DNA of 64,000 nucleotides from Bacteroidia bacterium (GCA_030427865.1 JAUICK010000003.1:203018-267017), one strand, 5' to 3'; positions 10,293 to 24,415 are shown, counted from the stretch's first letter. Notes: generated from the letters alone by a model not told the origin. A program made the numbers and translations.

Positions 10293-11609
10293 ATGAAACA
10301 AATACTTATATTTATTACATTTTTGGTTTGTAATGGCTTGTTATTTTCTCAAGCTAAAATTACTTACACGCAAAATTTAGATAACACTTTTACTAAAGAA
10401 ACAATAGTAAATGCAAATTTTAAAGAATTTGACAACCCAATAAATAATGGATTAAAAAACGGAGTTTATTGGTTTAAAATAGCTCCCAACAACAATGTTC
10501 CGTTTGCAATACAAATTCATAATTATCATGTTTTTGATGTTGTTGCATATCAAAAAAACATTGTTTTAGAACAAGAAAAACATGAACGATTTGTTACATA
10601 TAAAATTAAAAATAATGATGTAGTTTATGTTAAGGTAAATGCAACAAAAGAGGCACTTATACCAATTAAAATAGACACTTTAAATGGGTTTGAATTTAAA
10701 GAGAAAAAGAATTTTTTATTCATAGGTTTTTACTATGGTTTTGCATTTATAGTAGTGCTGATTAACCTCTTTTACTACGTAAATTTTAGTGAAGACACCT
10801 TTTTATACTATGCATTGTTTTTATTTACCATAAGTTTTGGATTATTAATTAGTGATGGTCTTTTGCATTTTTACAATGTTTCTTTACCACTTATTGATGT
10901 TTTACAGGTTATAGACCATTGTGTAGTGGTGTTATTTTCTGTATTATTTGCCTATAGTTATTTGCAAATTCAAATTCATTATCCAAAAATTAAGTGGATA
11001 AGTAGCCTTTTTGTTTTGTGTGTATTTGCATTTGGTATGCTGTATTTAATAACTAAAAACTTTGTGTTTTATACCATTATGGAAAGTTTGGTGTTTATCA
11101 CTTTTATTTATTTGTGGAGTATTGGTGTAAGTCTCATTAAAAAAAATGTATTTACTAAAATCTTTGTATTGGCGTATTTTTTTATTTTAATTTTAGGCAT
11201 CCTTTTTTACATTACAAAACTATTTGGATTGCCCAAAATAGGGGCATCACAATTAAAATTGGGTGGTTTTATAGAAATGATTTTTTTATCATTCGCAGTA
11301 ATTTACAGGATGAAAATTTTACAATTAGAAAACAATACAATGCGAAACGAAATTATTTTGTACGCAAAAGAAATAAAGCAGCTTTCTATTAAATTACAAA
11401 ATTCTGAGGAAAACACGTTTAAAGATGCCAATTTAAGTAACAGAGAAGAAAGTGTTTTACAATTGATTACAGAGGGCAAAACCAACAAACAAATTTCTGA
11501 AGCCTTAAATATTTCTATAAACACAGTAAAATACCACCTTAAAAATATTTATGATAAATTAGACATAAAAAACAGAAAAGAAGCTAAAAAAATGGCAATT
11601 AAGCTATAA
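10293..11609 (+). CDS. Membrane-anchored LuxR-type transcriptional regulator with 7TMR-DISM-like sensor
   Basis: 438 residues in three parts. A signal peptide (MKQILIFITFLVCNGLLFSQ) leads into an extracytoplasmic beta-rich domain (about 20-130) resembling 7TMR-DISM ligand-binding regions. Seven or so hydrophobic helices follow (about 140-345), then a short coiled coil and a LuxR/GerE helix-turn-helix (about 378-438, with LSNREESVLQLITEGKTNKQ and INTVKYHLKNIYDKL). It should sense an extracellular or membrane signal and bind DNA while membrane-tethered; this is inference from architecture. It is followed by a nested dyad (11611-11650) and a giant T9SS surface protein, its likely target. No response-regulator receiver domain is present. 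Confidence 0.85.
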   Translation: MKQILIFITFLVCNGLLFSQAKITYTQNLDNTFTKETIVNANFKEFDNPINNGLKNGVYWFKIAPNNNVPFAIQIHNYHVFDVVAYQKNIVLEQEKHERFVTYKIKNNDVVYVKVNATKEALIPIKIDTLNGFEFKEKKNFLFIGFYYGFAFIVVLINLFYYVNFSEDTFLYYALFLFTISFGLLISDGLLHFYNVSLPLIDVLQVIDHCVVVLFSVLFAYSYLQIQIHYPKIKWISSLFVLCVFAFGMLYLITKNFVFYTIMESLVFITFIYLWSIGVSLIKKNVFTKIFVLAYFFILILGILFYITKLFGLPKIGASQLKLGGFIEMIFLSFAVIYRMKILQLENNTMRNEIILYAKEIKQLSIKLQNSEENTFKDANLSNREESVLQLITEGKTNKQISEALNISINTVKYHLKNIYDKLDIKNRKEAKKMAIKL

Positions 11610-11610
11610 A

Positions 11611-11657
11611 TAGGTAGTTTTACCTATAAAAACTACCCGAAAACTACCCTTTTTTAT
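11611..11657. promoter_or_regulatory. Nested dyad, probable operator and/or terminator
   Basis: ATAGGTAGTTTTACCTAT (11611-11628) is a perfect 7-4-7 dyad. The GGTAGTTTT inside it can alternatively pair with either of two downstream AAAACTACC words (11630-11638 and 11641-11649), the second followed by a T-run. It lies between a LuxR-type regulator and the large surface gene, so an operator, terminator or switchable structure are all possible. Confidence 0.5.
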
Positions 11658-13424
11658 TCTCTAGTTGGGCAAACGTTTTGTAATTTTATAATTATAAAAT
11701 TCATTATTATAGTTTGAGAGAAATTATATGAAAAAACAAATACTACTTTTTATTATTTTAATTGCTAGTACAATCATTCAAGCACAAACTTGTGATGAAA
11801 AATTAAGTTTTGCATTAGAATTTAATGGGTCAAATCAATATGCTATTATTCCAGATAGAGCTGCTTTAAATGCACCTAATAGTGCAGCTATTACTATAGA
11901 AATGTGGATTCGTCCAAAAGATATCACTACAAATACGTATAGTTCAATCTACAGAAAAGAAAATGATGGAGTTGGCAGACAACTTATTGCGTTTCAAAAT
12001 GATAATGTTGCTGGCACAGTAAATGGAGTTGCTACAACTACTTCCTTAACTTTTGGCTTAGAAACAATTGCAAGCGGCTATCAAGAGTTAGATGTACTCA
12101 TAAACCCAGCAGATTTTGTAAACAAATGGAATCACATTGCTGCAGTATATGATGGTGCTGCAATGCGCTTGTATGTAAATGGTACAGAAATAGGAAACAT
12201 ACCAGCTTTAAACTTTATTAAACAACCCACTATTTCCAGACCTGTATATTTAGCCTCTTTTGATGGTACTTCTGAGCTTTATAATGGCAGAATAGACCAA
12301 GTACGTATGTGGTCTATTGCCTTAAATAGTACGCAACTCAATGCCATAAAAGATTCTTGTACCAATTTTGCTACGCTTACTGCAAATGCAGATACTAGCA
12401 AACTACTTACTTATTTAAAATTTGGAGATGATGGTACACATCTCAATGATGAGGTTTTTACAAGCAATATTACATTACATAACAACCCACAATTACAACC
12501 TGGGTTTTATACAGATGAGTTTAAATTAGTTAGAACCCTTGGCTCCTGTAATGGATTTGTAGAGTTTAGATTTGGAGTAGTATTAAATTGGACAAACGGT
12601 TTTTTTGGTAGTACAATTCATTTAAATGATAATCTTTTAATTAGACCTAGCAATCCAACTGTATTTATATCTGATAATATAAATGTAGATGGTAAATTAA
12701 CAGTATTAAATGGTGGTTTAACTTCTTCTTGTAGAATAGCTAGTTCATATTTTATCTCTTCTACAGGGATATTTATACAAGATTCCCCAAACTTTAGTTT
12801 TACTATTAGTACAAATACAAGACTCGATAATAGCGGTGTTTTTCGCCTCACAGATAATGCAAATATGACTATAAATAATGGTGGAAGAATGGAAGTATTT
12901 AACAACTCAAAAACCTATTTAGAATCTACTCAATTTCGTTTAGATGGTAATTTGCAGGTTAATTCAGGTGCAACTATTTACACCAAACCAAGTTTTAACA
13001 TGTCTGGTTCTGGAACCATAGTAAACAAAGGTGGTATTTTTAAAAATGATGTTACCTTTCCTTCAGGGGTTAATTATGTAGTAGATGCAGCACAAAATAC
13101 ATTTGAAGCTAATGTTTCTTTTGAAGGCACTATCTCTTTTGATATTTCAAGTCCCACAAGTTTTGATAAAATTAATATTGGTGATAAAGGTACTTTTGGG
13201 CATCCAACATTAAATGTGACTCAAATTGGGAATAATATTAAAGTTGGAGATCGTTTTAAAATTATAGAAGCAACTAATGGTTTTAATGGTCCAGTAAATT
13301 TAGGAGCTACTAATTTGCCTCCCAATTTTACATGGAATATAGAATACAACCCTAATGACATTACTTTGGTAGCAACAGGATGCACAACTGCAGATACAAC
13401 AGCTCCAATAGTTTCTGGTTTAAC

Positions 13425-13446
13425 TGATTATCAGCCAATATTTTAC
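13425..13446 (+). other. Frameshift joining the two halves of the surface protein gene
   Basis: Protein similarity to HYR domains runs in frame 1 up to DYQP (ending about 13437), and resumes as LPATGTFTIP in the neighbouring frame from about 13443, across a short TATTTTA stretch. A one-base loss or two-base gain restores a single open frame from 11728 to 17729. Confidence 0.8.
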
Positions 13447-17728
<4,282 letters not shown>

Positions 17729-17729
<1 letters not shown>

Positions 17730-17806
17730 AACAATAAAGGTTAGGGGCTTTATTGTTTGTGTTCCCCCCAACAAAAAAGCTCCAGTTTGAAAGCTGGTTT
17801 TTTTTC
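17729..17806 (+). terminator. Tandem terminator hairpins after the surface protein gene
   Basis: ACAATAAAG (17731-17739) pairs with CTTTATTGT (17748-17756). A second weaker hairpin (CCAG/CTGG, about 17782-17797) is followed by eight T. Together they probably end transcription of the 17.7-kb gene. Confidence 0.6.
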
Positions 17807-17817
17807 AAATTTTAAAG

Positions 17818-17985
17818 ATGAATAAAATGATTGTTTGTCCTTCTTGTAAGTCAGAATCAAGAAAAAGAATCCGAAGAAAGTTACTATATAAACTTTACTG
17901 GGGTTCTAAATCTTACAAATGTGAAAAATGTTATTACAAGTTTATTTGGTTTCCTTTTATAAATAAAAATGTAAGAATTAAATAA
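17818..17985 (+). CDS. Small zinc-ribbon protein
   Basis: 55 residues with two CxxC knuckles, CPSC (residues 7-10) and CEKC (34-37), separated by a basic stretch KSESRKRIRRKLLYK. This is the layout of a single four-Cys zinc ribbon. The protein is very basic and could bind nucleic acid, but its function is unknown. It lies between the terminators of the surface protein gene and the convergent btuF-like gene, whose end is two bases away. The ATG at 17818 is the first in frame; a second ATG (17827) is possible. Confidence 0.65.
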   Translation: MNKMIVCPSCKSESRKRIRRKLLYKLYWGSKSYKCEKCYYKFIWFPFINKNVRIK

Positions 17986-17987
17986 AA

Positions 17988-19121
17988 TTATTGCATCTTT
18001 TCAAAAAAAGTCAATTGATAATTAGGCAGCAAATCAGGGTTTGTAATTTTAATAATATCTTTTAAGACTAAATCGGGTCTTGTAGGCGCTAATTCATAGT
18101 AAATAACACCACCAGTTTTCCCTTTTTTGGTTGATGGCGTGTAAATATTGTCTGTTTTAAAAGCTTTAAATTGATTATATAATTCATTACTTTTTAAAAG
18201 TTGTTTTTTAGATGAAAAATACCCAGGAGCAATCCAAAAATCGGCATTAGCACCTTTGTCAAAAACACTTTCAAAGCTTAAAGATAAACTTCCTTTTCCT
18301 TTAGAATCTTGCCACAAATAATTTAAGTTTGCGTCTTTTAAGAATTGAGCTACAAAGCTATCTCCAGCAGGTAAATTCCAAATGTCTTTACTCATAATAG
18401 CACCAGATAAAATTGTTGGCTTTTTGGTTGATTTTAAAGCGATTTTTTTTGCTTTTAGATAGTTTGTTTCAATCACATTAAAAATACTATCTGCTTGTTG
18501 TTCTTTATTAAACAACACACCAAAAAACTTAATCCATTCTGCACGTCCTAAAGGTGTTTCTTCTAACCAATCACCATTATAAATTACATTTATTCCTGCT
18601 TTTTTTATGGTAGTTAAAGATTTATCTGCAGAAGAAACACTGTAGCCAACTACCAATTCTGGCTGTAAATCCAATAATATTTCTGTATTTAAAGAATTTT
18701 CTTTACCAATTTCGGTAATTTTTCCTGCATCAATTAAATCTCTTGTTTTTTCTGACGAAACGTATTTAGAATACGGAAAACCTACAATTGATTTTTCTTC
18801 ATTTAACAACTCCACCATTGGAATATGAGTTGTAGAAGTAACTACAATTTTATCAATTGGTGTTGAAATTAGAGGGAATTTAATTTCCTTTAAATTTGAA
18901 CTGTTTTTTTGTTGAATTTGATATTCAAAAACTTTATCTGAATTCTGATATGCAGATTTTATAATCAGTTTTTTAACTCCTTTTTCATAAACAATATCAA
19001 AACCGTTAGCGTATTTTATTTCACTTTTTAAAGAGAAATTTTCAACACTTTTTTGTTTTTCTTTTTGGCAAGAAAAAAAAACTAACAGCCAACAACTAAT
19101 AACGAATAACTTTTTAATCAT
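17988..19121 (-). CDS. btuF: Cobalamin/iron-type ABC transporter substrate-binding lipoprotein (BtuF-like)
   Basis: 377 residues with a lipoprotein signal peptide ([13 protein letters not shown], acylated Cys about 18). The class III periplasmic-binding fold is seen in [24 protein letters not shown], then [17 protein letters not shown] and [19 protein letters not shown], the typical BtuF/FhuD region with the inter-lobe helix. The B12 assignment rests on context: a cobalamin riboswitch and TonB receptor are divergent and about 1.1 kb away; iron-siderophore binding is the alternative. It overlaps guaC by four bases (ATGA) and so is probably expressed from the guaC promoter rather than the riboswitch. 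No permease or ATPase genes are nearby. Confidence 0.75.
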   Translation of the reverse strand: MIKKLFVISCWLLVFFSCQKEKQKSVENFSLKSEIKYANGFDIVYEKGVKKLIIKSAYQNSDKVFEYQIQQKNSSNLKEIKFPLISTPIDKIVVTSTTHIPMVELLNEEKSIVGFPYSKYVSSEKTRDLIDAGKITEIGKENSLNTEILLDLQPELVVGYSVSSADKSLTTIKKAGINVIYNGDWLEETPLGRAEWIKFFGVLFNKEQQADSIFNVIETNYLKAKKIALKSTKKPTILSGAIMSKDIWNLPAGDSFVAQFLKDANLNYLWQDSKGKGSLSLSFESVFDKGANADFWIAPGYFSSKKQLLKSNELYNQFKAFKTDNIYTPSTKKGKTGGVIYYELAPTRPDLVLKDIIKITNPDLLPNYQLTFFEKMQ

Positions 19122-20155
19122 GAATATATTTGGTTTTCTTGTTCTTGAACTCTAATAAAAGTAGTTCTTTTGGTAAGACTTTTTAATTTGTTTGCACCAA
19201 CATAAGTGCATGTAGAGCGAATTCCTCCTAAAATGTCAGTAATGGTATTTTCTACATTTCCTCTAAATGGAACTGCAACAGTTTTACCTTCAGAGGCTCT
19301 ATAATTTGCAACTCCTCCAGCATGTTTATTCATTGCGGTTTCTGAGCTCATTCCATAAAATGCTTTAAACTTTTCTCCATTTTTTTCTAACAATTCACCA
19401 CCACTTTCTGCGTGTCCAGCTAACATTCCACCAAGCATTACAAAATCAGCACTTCCACCAAAAGCTTTAGATAAATCGCCAGGAATTTTACATCCACCAT
19501 CAGAAACTATATGACCTCCAATTCCATGAGCAGCATCAGCACATTCTATAATTGCAGACAATTGCGGATAACCAACACCTGTTTTTACACGAGTGGTACA
19601 AACAGAACCAGGCCCAATTCCTACTTTAACAATATCTGCTCCAGATAATAACAATTCTTCAACCATTTCGCCTGTAACCACGTTGCCAGCAATAATGATT
19701 TTATTAGGATGATTTTTACGCATTTTAGCAACAAATTTCACAAAATGCTCAGAATATCCGTTGGTAACATCAATACAGATAAAGTTAATCTGTGGAAATT
19801 CTGATAAAATTTGTTTTACTTTTTCTGAATCTTCTTTTCCTGTTCCTGTGCTAACAGCAATATTATTTAGAATTTTATCTGAAGCATTTTCAGCAAACTC
19901 TCTCCATTTATCAATCGAATAATGTTTATGAATAGCTGTAAATAATTTATGTTTTGCTAATGCTTTTGCCATTTCGAAAGTGCCAACAGTGTCCATATTT
20001 GCTGCCATTATTGGAATTCCTTTCCAAACAACATCACTATGCAAAAATTTAAATTCTCTCTCTAAAGTTACTTGCGAACGCGATTTTAAAGTAGATCGTT
20101 TTGGACGAATCATAACGTCTTTAAAACCTAATTTTAATTCATTTTCAATTCTCAT
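19118..20155 (-). CDS. guaC: GMP reductase
   Basis: 345 residues of the IMPDH/GMPR TIM-barrel family without CBS domains. GMP reductase converts GMP to IMP and ammonia with NADPH, linking guanine salvage to the purine pool. The catalytic Cys is in [18 protein letters not shown] and the phosphate-binding [11 protein letters not shown] and [12 protein letters not shown] blocks are present. The N terminus [20 protein letters not shown] and the 345-residue length match GuaC rather than GuaB. The unexpected point is its four-base overlap with a downstream B12-binding lipoprotein gene. Confidence 0.93.
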   Translation of the reverse strand: MRIENELKLGFKDVMIRPKRSTLKSRSQVTLEREFKFLHSDVVWKGIPIMAANMDTVGTFEMAKALAKHKLFTAIHKHYSIDKWREFAENASDKILNNIAVSTGTGKEDSEKVKQILSEFPQINFICIDVTNGYSEHFVKFVAKMRKNHPNKIIIAGNVVTGEMVEELLLSGADIVKVGIGPGSVCTTRVKTGVGYPQLSAIIECADAAHGIGGHIVSDGGCKIPGDLSKAFGGSADFVMLGGMLAGHAESGGELLEKNGEKFKAFYGMSSETAMNKHAGGVANYRASEGKTVAVPFRGNVENTITDILGGIRSTCTYVGANKLKSLTKRTTFIRVQEQENQIYS

Positions 20156-20212
20156 AATTTTAAATACAAATTAGACTTTAAAGGTATAAAATTTGGATAC
20201 GATTTTATTAGA

Positions 20213-20239
20213 TTGTTAATAAGAATGCATATATATTTG
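20213..20239 (+). promoter_or_regulatory. Promoter of the cobalamin riboswitch-btuB transcript
   Basis: TTG (20213-20215) and TATATTTG (20232-20239) match the Bacteroidota -33/-7 pattern with a 16-base spacer. Transcription would start a few bases later, just ahead of the riboswitch. Confidence 0.6.
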
Positions 20240-20243
20240 CAGC

Positions 20244-20425
20244 GATTTTGGTTTTGATGTAAAAATCATTTTGCATCAAATTAAAAGGGAATCTGGTTAA
20301 AATCCAGAACTGTTCCCGCAACTGTAAGCTATAATGCTTGTAACTAATACTTTAACCACTGTTTGTGTAAATGGGAAGGTTTGTTACAAGACGCAAGTCA
20401 GGAGACCTGCCATAATCACGAGTTA
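20244..20425 (+). ncRNA. Cobalamin riboswitch
   Basis: Hallmarks in order: a TTGATG/CATCAA closing hairpin (about 20254-20279), GGGAATCTGGTTAAAATCC (20288-20306), TTCCCGCAACTGTAA, the ACTGTTTGTGTAAATGGGAAGG stem region, and the 3' B12 box AGTCAGGAGACCTGCC (20396-20411). It should bind adenosyl- or hydroxocobalamin and repress the downstream receptor. The expression platform occupies about 20420-20512. Confidence 0.95.
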
Positions 20426-20512
20426 AAAACTTTCGGGATAAAAGTTTATGTACTAATAGCTATTCGTACACAAAATTTACCTGATTTATTGTATCAATTA
20501 AATCATTAAAAA

Positions 20513-22459
20513 ATGAAAAAACAATTCGTAATTGTAGGTGCTTTGGCATTAAGTTTTGTCAGCACAAATCTTTTGGCGCAAAAAAAAGAGACGCAAAAAG
20601 AAAAAGTAGAAACTTTAGATGAAGTTGTTATTACTGCAACAAAGTTTAGCTTAAAAAAGGAAAACACAGGTAAAGTTATTACCAAAATCACTCCAGAACA
20701 ACTGAAACAAAATGCAGGAAAAAATGTAATCGAAATTTTAAATACTGTTGTAGGTATTGATGTAAGAGGAGTCAATGCAAATGCATCTGAACCACGCAGT
20801 ATTTACATTAGAGGAGGTAGAAGTAGACAAGTTTTAGTATTAATTGATGGCGTGCCAGTAACAGATCAATCTGCGATTAATCAAGAATTTGATTTACGTT
20901 TATTAGCGGTAAGCCAAATAGAAAGTATCGAAATTTTAAAAGGAGCTTCCTCAACTTTATATGGTTCTGGTGCAGCTACGGCTGTTATAAATATCATTTT
21001 AAAGAAAGCTTCTAAAGATAAAGTTTCGGGTTCTTTTGAAACCAGTTTTGGAACGAATCAAACAGCAAATTTAAAAAGTGAAAATTCATCAGATAGCAAT
21101 CAAAATGTTTCTATAAATGGTACATTAGGGAAGTTTAATTTCTTAGGAACTTTTAATATCTCTAAAGTTGACGGAATGTCTGCTGCAAAAAGTAAAACGA
21201 ATGCTGTTTTTGGTGAAGACGGATTTTATAGTAAAAATGCATTAGTAAAATTTGGTTATAAAGTAAATGATAATATATCTGTAGAAACTTTTTTAAATTA
21301 TGATGAATTTGATTACAGTTTTGATACTGGTGCTTTTGCAGATAGTGATGTGAACATAGGAAATCAAAACCAGTTTAGATTTGGAATTAAACCACAGTTT
21401 AAATATAATAATGGACAATTATACGTTTTAGCTTCTGTAAATGAAGTAAAAAGAGGTGTAAACCAGTTTAATTCTTTCGCTAATACCTTAGATAATTATC
21501 AATTTAATGGAAGAAGCCTTAATGTAGATTTGGTAAATAAATATGAGTTCTCAGAAAAGATTCAATTAATAACAGGAGTAAACTATCAAGAGCACACAAA
21601 TCAAACAGTTACTCCTTTTGCTACCATAGATAAATCAGTGGCTAATTTTAACACTATAGACCCTTATGCAAGTATTGTATATGTATCTGATTATGGCTTA
21701 AGTGTGAATATTGGTGGACGATTAAATATTCACAACGTATATGGAAATCACTTGGTTTATGATGGAAACTTAGCTTATCAAGCCTTAAAAAAAGATAATA
21801 TTTCTTTAAAGCTAATTGCATCTTATAGTACAGCGTTTATAGCACCAAGTTTGTATCAATTATATGATGGTTTTGCGGGTAATATTGATTTAAAACCAGA
21901 ATCAAACAAAACTATTGAAGCAGGTTTTGAAGCTAAATACCAAGATTGGATTTATTTTGATGCAGTATATTTTAATAGAAAAGAAGAAGATGCTATTATT
22001 TATGATAATACAACTTTCAAATACGGAAATGGATCTTCTGATGCTAATGGATTTGAAGTTAGTACAAAAATAACACCAACAGATTATTTAGTATTTAATG
22101 GGTCTTATACATTAATAGATAGAGATAAATTTGAAGGAGCTGATGATTATATTGCTTCAAATAAATTAGTTGCTGGAGTAGATATTACAGCATTAGAGAA
22201 TACATTTTTTAATCTAACTTACAGAAACGTTGGTGAAAGAACTATTTTTGATAGATGGGGAAGTTTTGGTACTGCAGGAATAGATGTTATTTTACCAAGT
22301 TATCAAGTTTTAGATTTCTCTGCTAATTATAAATTATTAGAGGGCACAGTTACATTTTTTGGTGCTGTAACTAATATTTTAAATGAAGATTATGATGATA
22401 TTTTAGGGTATTCTACTCGTGGTAGAAACTATAAAATAGGAGTAAGATTACAATTTTAA
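20513..22459 (+). CDS. btuB: TonB-dependent outer-membrane receptor for cobalamin (BtuB-like)
   Basis: 648 residues. A signal peptide (cleavage near LLAQ) is followed by a TonB-box-like segment ETLDEVVITATK. The plug domain (NVIEILNTVVGIDVRGVN, IYIRGGRSRQVLVLIDGVPV, IEILKGASSTLYGSGA) and a 22-strand barrel ending in GRNYKIGVRLQF follow. Position directly under a cobalamin riboswitch makes B12 (or another corrinoid) the likely substrate. It ends before a bidirectional hairpin at 22478. Barrel size is close to E. coli BtuB, shorter than SusC proteins. Confidence 0.9.
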   Translation: MKKQFVIVGALALSFVSTNLLAQKKETQKEKVETLDEVVITATKFSLKKENTGKVITKITPEQLKQNAGKNVIEILNTVVGIDVRGVNANASEPRSIYIRGGRSRQVLVLIDGVPVTDQSAINQEFDLRLLAVSQIESIEILKGASSTLYGSGAATAVINIILKKASKDKVSGSFETSFGTNQTANLKSENSSDSNQNVSINGTLGKFNFLGTFNISKVDGMSAAKSKTNAVFGEDGFYSKNALVKFGYKVNDNISVETFLNYDEFDYSFDTGAFADSDVNIGNQNQFRFGIKPQFKYNNGQLYVLASVNEVKRGVNQFNSFANTLDNYQFNGRSLNVDLVNKYEFSEKIQLITGVNYQEHTNQTVTPFATIDKSVANFNTIDPYASIVYVSDYGLSVNIGGRLNIHNVYGNHLVYDGNLAYQALKKDNISLKLIASYSTAFIAPSLYQLYDGFAGNIDLKPESNKTIEAGFEAKYQDWIYFDAVYFNRKEEDAIIYDNTTFKYGNGSSDANGFEVSTKITPTDYLVFNGSYTLIDRDKFEGADDYIASNKLVAGVDITALENTFFNLTYRNVGERTIFDRWGSFGTAGIDVILPSYQVLDFSANYKLLEGTVTFFGAVTNILNEDYDDILGYSTRGRNYKIGVRLQF

Positions 22460-22477
22460 AAAATAAATAGAATGCTA

Positions 22478-22517
22478 AAAGAAACTGTCTGAATAACACT
22501 TTTTAGACAGCTTCTTT
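22478..22517. terminator. Bidirectional terminator hairpin (GAAACTGTCTG type), 'empty' form
   Basis: AGAAACTGTCT pairs with AGACAGCTTCT around a short loop, flanked by A-runs and T-runs, serving btuB and the convergent DUF7935 gene. The same arms surround a palindromic insert at 45799-45940, so this copy looks like an unoccupied site. Confidence 0.8.
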
Positions 22518-23030
22518 TTAAAACATACTTTTTACCTCATTTTTAATAAAACCTATTGCAGTATCAGTAGGAGGTAAAGCTTTAGAATAATCAATTAAAA
22601 TGTTTTCACGTAAATCATTGGCAGAATTAGAAGTTTCTGCTACTTGTTTTAATTTGTTAATTGTTGCATTTTTAGCGGCCAAAATAGCTGTCCAAGTTGT
22701 ATCCGATAAGTAAATTTGCTGTACTAAATTGTGTTCAAATTCTTGCTCAATATTAGAGAGTAAAAGTTGTAAATAATCATTCGCTTTATCAGAAATAGGT
22801 TGAATACGAACTACTATTTTTGCAGGGTTTATTCGCTCACAAAATAATAACATACGCTCATAAGCTTGCAACTTTATTGGTAAAGCCTCTTTTTTCTTTT
22901 CTGCTAAAAGTTCTAATTTTTTGTCAGCATTTTGCTGACGAATAAATCCATTAAACATATAATATGCTACAAAACCTGTAACAGCAGCAGGTAAAATATA
23001 AGCAATACTTTCTATAATTTTATCTTCCAT
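22518..23030 (-). CDS. DUF7935-like membrane-anchored protein
   Basis: 170 residues with one N-terminal transmembrane helix (IAYILPAAVTGFVAYYMF, about 9-26) and a long helical cytoplasmic part containing LPIKLQAYERMLLFCERINP and NIEQEFEHNLVQQIYLSDTTW. This resembles a Bacteroidota-restricted family of unknown function (DUF7935 as I recall it). It is the last gene of a three-gene unit behind SatD and DUF3307 proteins, four bases after the DUF3307 stop. Function unknown. Confidence 0.65.
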   Translation of the reverse strand: MEDKIIESIAYILPAAVTGFVAYYMFNGFIRQQNADKKLELLAEKKKEALPIKLQAYERMLLFCERINPAKIVVRIQPISDKANDYLQLLLSNIEQEFEHNLVQQIYLSDTTWTAILAAKNATINKLKQVAETSNSANDLRENILIDYSKALPPTDTAIGFIKNEVKSMF

Positions 23031-23034
23031 TTTA

Positions 23035-23754
23035 TTATAATAAATTTAAAATGTACAAATATAGCACTCCTAAAAGTACCGCAAACCCAAAACTTAATAA
23101 AGTACCAATTAAAATATACTCTGTTAGTTTTCTATCTTTTGATGATGTTAAATCTCCAAAACGAAAAACCGATTTTGCAGCTAATAAAAACCCAATAGCT
23201 TCCCAATGATTTGTAATCACAAAGGTAAAGACAAATAAGCGTTCTAAAATTCCAATATAACGTCCTGCTTTTGCTAAAGAATCATCATTCTCTTTTTTAC
23301 TTTCAGGATTCCATTGTGTAATAATAATTTTAATAAAAACAGCGGATACAAATGTTACTAAAAGCACAAAAATGGTTAACAATAAACTTTTATCATTGAT
23401 AATGGTGTCTACAGAAAATGAGAAATTGTTATAAAAAGATGTAATAACTATTAAAATTAAGATATGCAGTACTTGATCAATAAAAAACCAGATCCGTTTT
23501 GTTTTTTTCTTTTGAAGATAAAGTTTTAGCAAATCAATACTATAATGAGAAACAATTATTAACAGAAAACCTAACCAATATTCTTGTAAATTAAATTGAA
23601 AAACCAACAATAACAAAATGGTATGAATACCAATATGAACATATAATTTACTGGATTTTGCCTTTTTATCTTCTTTATCTCTTACCCATTTTTCTGATTG
23701 AAAAACAAAATCGCCCAAAATATGTGCCAATAAAAGTTTTAGAAATAGTAACAT
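23035..23754 (-). CDS. DUF3307 family polytopic membrane protein
   Basis: 239 residues with about six hydrophobic helices. The N-terminal LLLLKLLLAHILGDFVFQSEKWVRDK carries the His-x3-Asp signature of DUF3307, followed by LYVHIGIHTILLLLV and FLLIIVSHYSIDLLKLYLQ. Two intramembrane His/Asp pairs could form a metal or catalytic site, but no activity is known. The start codon overlaps the satD stop (TAATG), so production is coupled to SatD. SatD/DUF3307 pairs are, to my knowledge, recurrent in bacteria, which suggests a shared function. Confidence 0.8.
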   Translation of the reverse strand: MLLFLKLLLAHILGDFVFQSEKWVRDKEDKKAKSSKLYVHIGIHTILLLLVFQFNLQEYWLGFLLIIVSHYSIDLLKLYLQKKKTKRIWFFIDQVLHILILIVITSFYNNFSFSVDTIINDKSLLLTIFVLLVTFVSAVFIKIIITQWNPESKKENDDSLAKAGRYIGILERLFVFTFVITNHWEAIGFLLAAKSVFRFGDLTSSKDRKLTEYILIGTLLSFGFAVLLGVLYLYILNLL

Positions 23755-24368
23755 TAGTTGTTTATTTTTTGGCTGATTAATTCGCTGTATAACTTTTCTA
23801 ATTGTAGAATTTCATCCAAACCAGCTCTCTTTCTGCGTTCACTGGCACTACTTTCAGAAATATTTAATTCTTTTGCAATTAATTTTTGCGTTGTATTTGG
23901 GTTTTCTAAATATTTTAAAACAAAATCAGCAGAATTAACAGTCCAATTATCCATAGTCAATAGTGCCAAAGCTAAAGATGTATTTAAAATATTATTTAAT
24001 TGATTGTCATCTGTTAAAATTGCTAAATTTTGCTTTTTAAGCATTGTATCAAAAGCATTACCGCTATTGATAAAAGCTTCACCACTTCCTTCAGTTATGT
24101 TTTTATAATTATTATTTTTATTTCCAATTCCAATAGCTATTCTAACATCTAAATTTTTTATTTTTTTTAAAATTGCTTTCAATTTTATAGCAAAAAGTAA
24201 TGCTTTTTCTACGGTATTAATTTCAATTTGAAAACTATCTCCTCTATAAATTTCCCAAGTTTTTGGTGTTTTCCCAATAGTATTTAAAGCAGTTTTTAAC
24301 AAAGGCAACCATTCATCAGAAGAAATATTTCTCGAGTTTATAATATCGCCAGTAAGAATACTTGTCAT
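23754..24368 (-). CDS. SatD family protein: cyclase-like domain fused to a helix-turn-helix
   Basis: 204 residues. The N-terminal part (1-120) has LTGDIINSRNIS with D8, YRGDSFQIEI with D44, VRIAIGIG and EGSGEAFINSGNAFDTM. This order resembles the two metal Asp, the I-x-x-G strand and the G-D-x-V-N-x-A/S-x-R helix of class III nucleotide cyclases; the comparison is mine, by eye. The C-terminal part (158-190: NTTQKLIAKELNISESSASERRKRAG) looks like a DNA-binding helix-turn-helix. Family name comes from the streptococcal acid-tolerance sat locus. Start at 24368 is followed upstream by a 3 x 28 bp tandem repeat that could be its operator. Confidence 0.75.
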   Translation of the reverse strand: MTSILTGDIINSRNISSDEWLPLLKTALNTIGKTPKTWEIYRGDSFQIEINTVEKALLFAIKLKAILKKIKNLDVRIAIGIGNKNNNYKNITEGSGEAFINSGNAFDTMLKKQNLAILTDDNQLNNILNTSLALALLTMDNWTVNSADFVLKYLENPNTTQKLIAKELNISESSASERRKRAGLDEILQLEKLYSELISQKINN

Positions 24369-24415
24369 ACTAAAAAATTTTAGTAAAAATACTTTTTAAA
24401 TTAGAATTTACCAAA

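Noticed and set aside
13425..13446. Programmed ribosomal frameshift
   Set aside because: There is no classic slippery heptamer with a downstream pseudoknot; mutation or sequencing error is simpler.
22518..24368. Firm call of a Pycsar-type defence system
   Set aside because: The cyclase resemblance is only by eye and the membrane proteins do not match known Pycsar effectors, so it is kept as a hypothesis.
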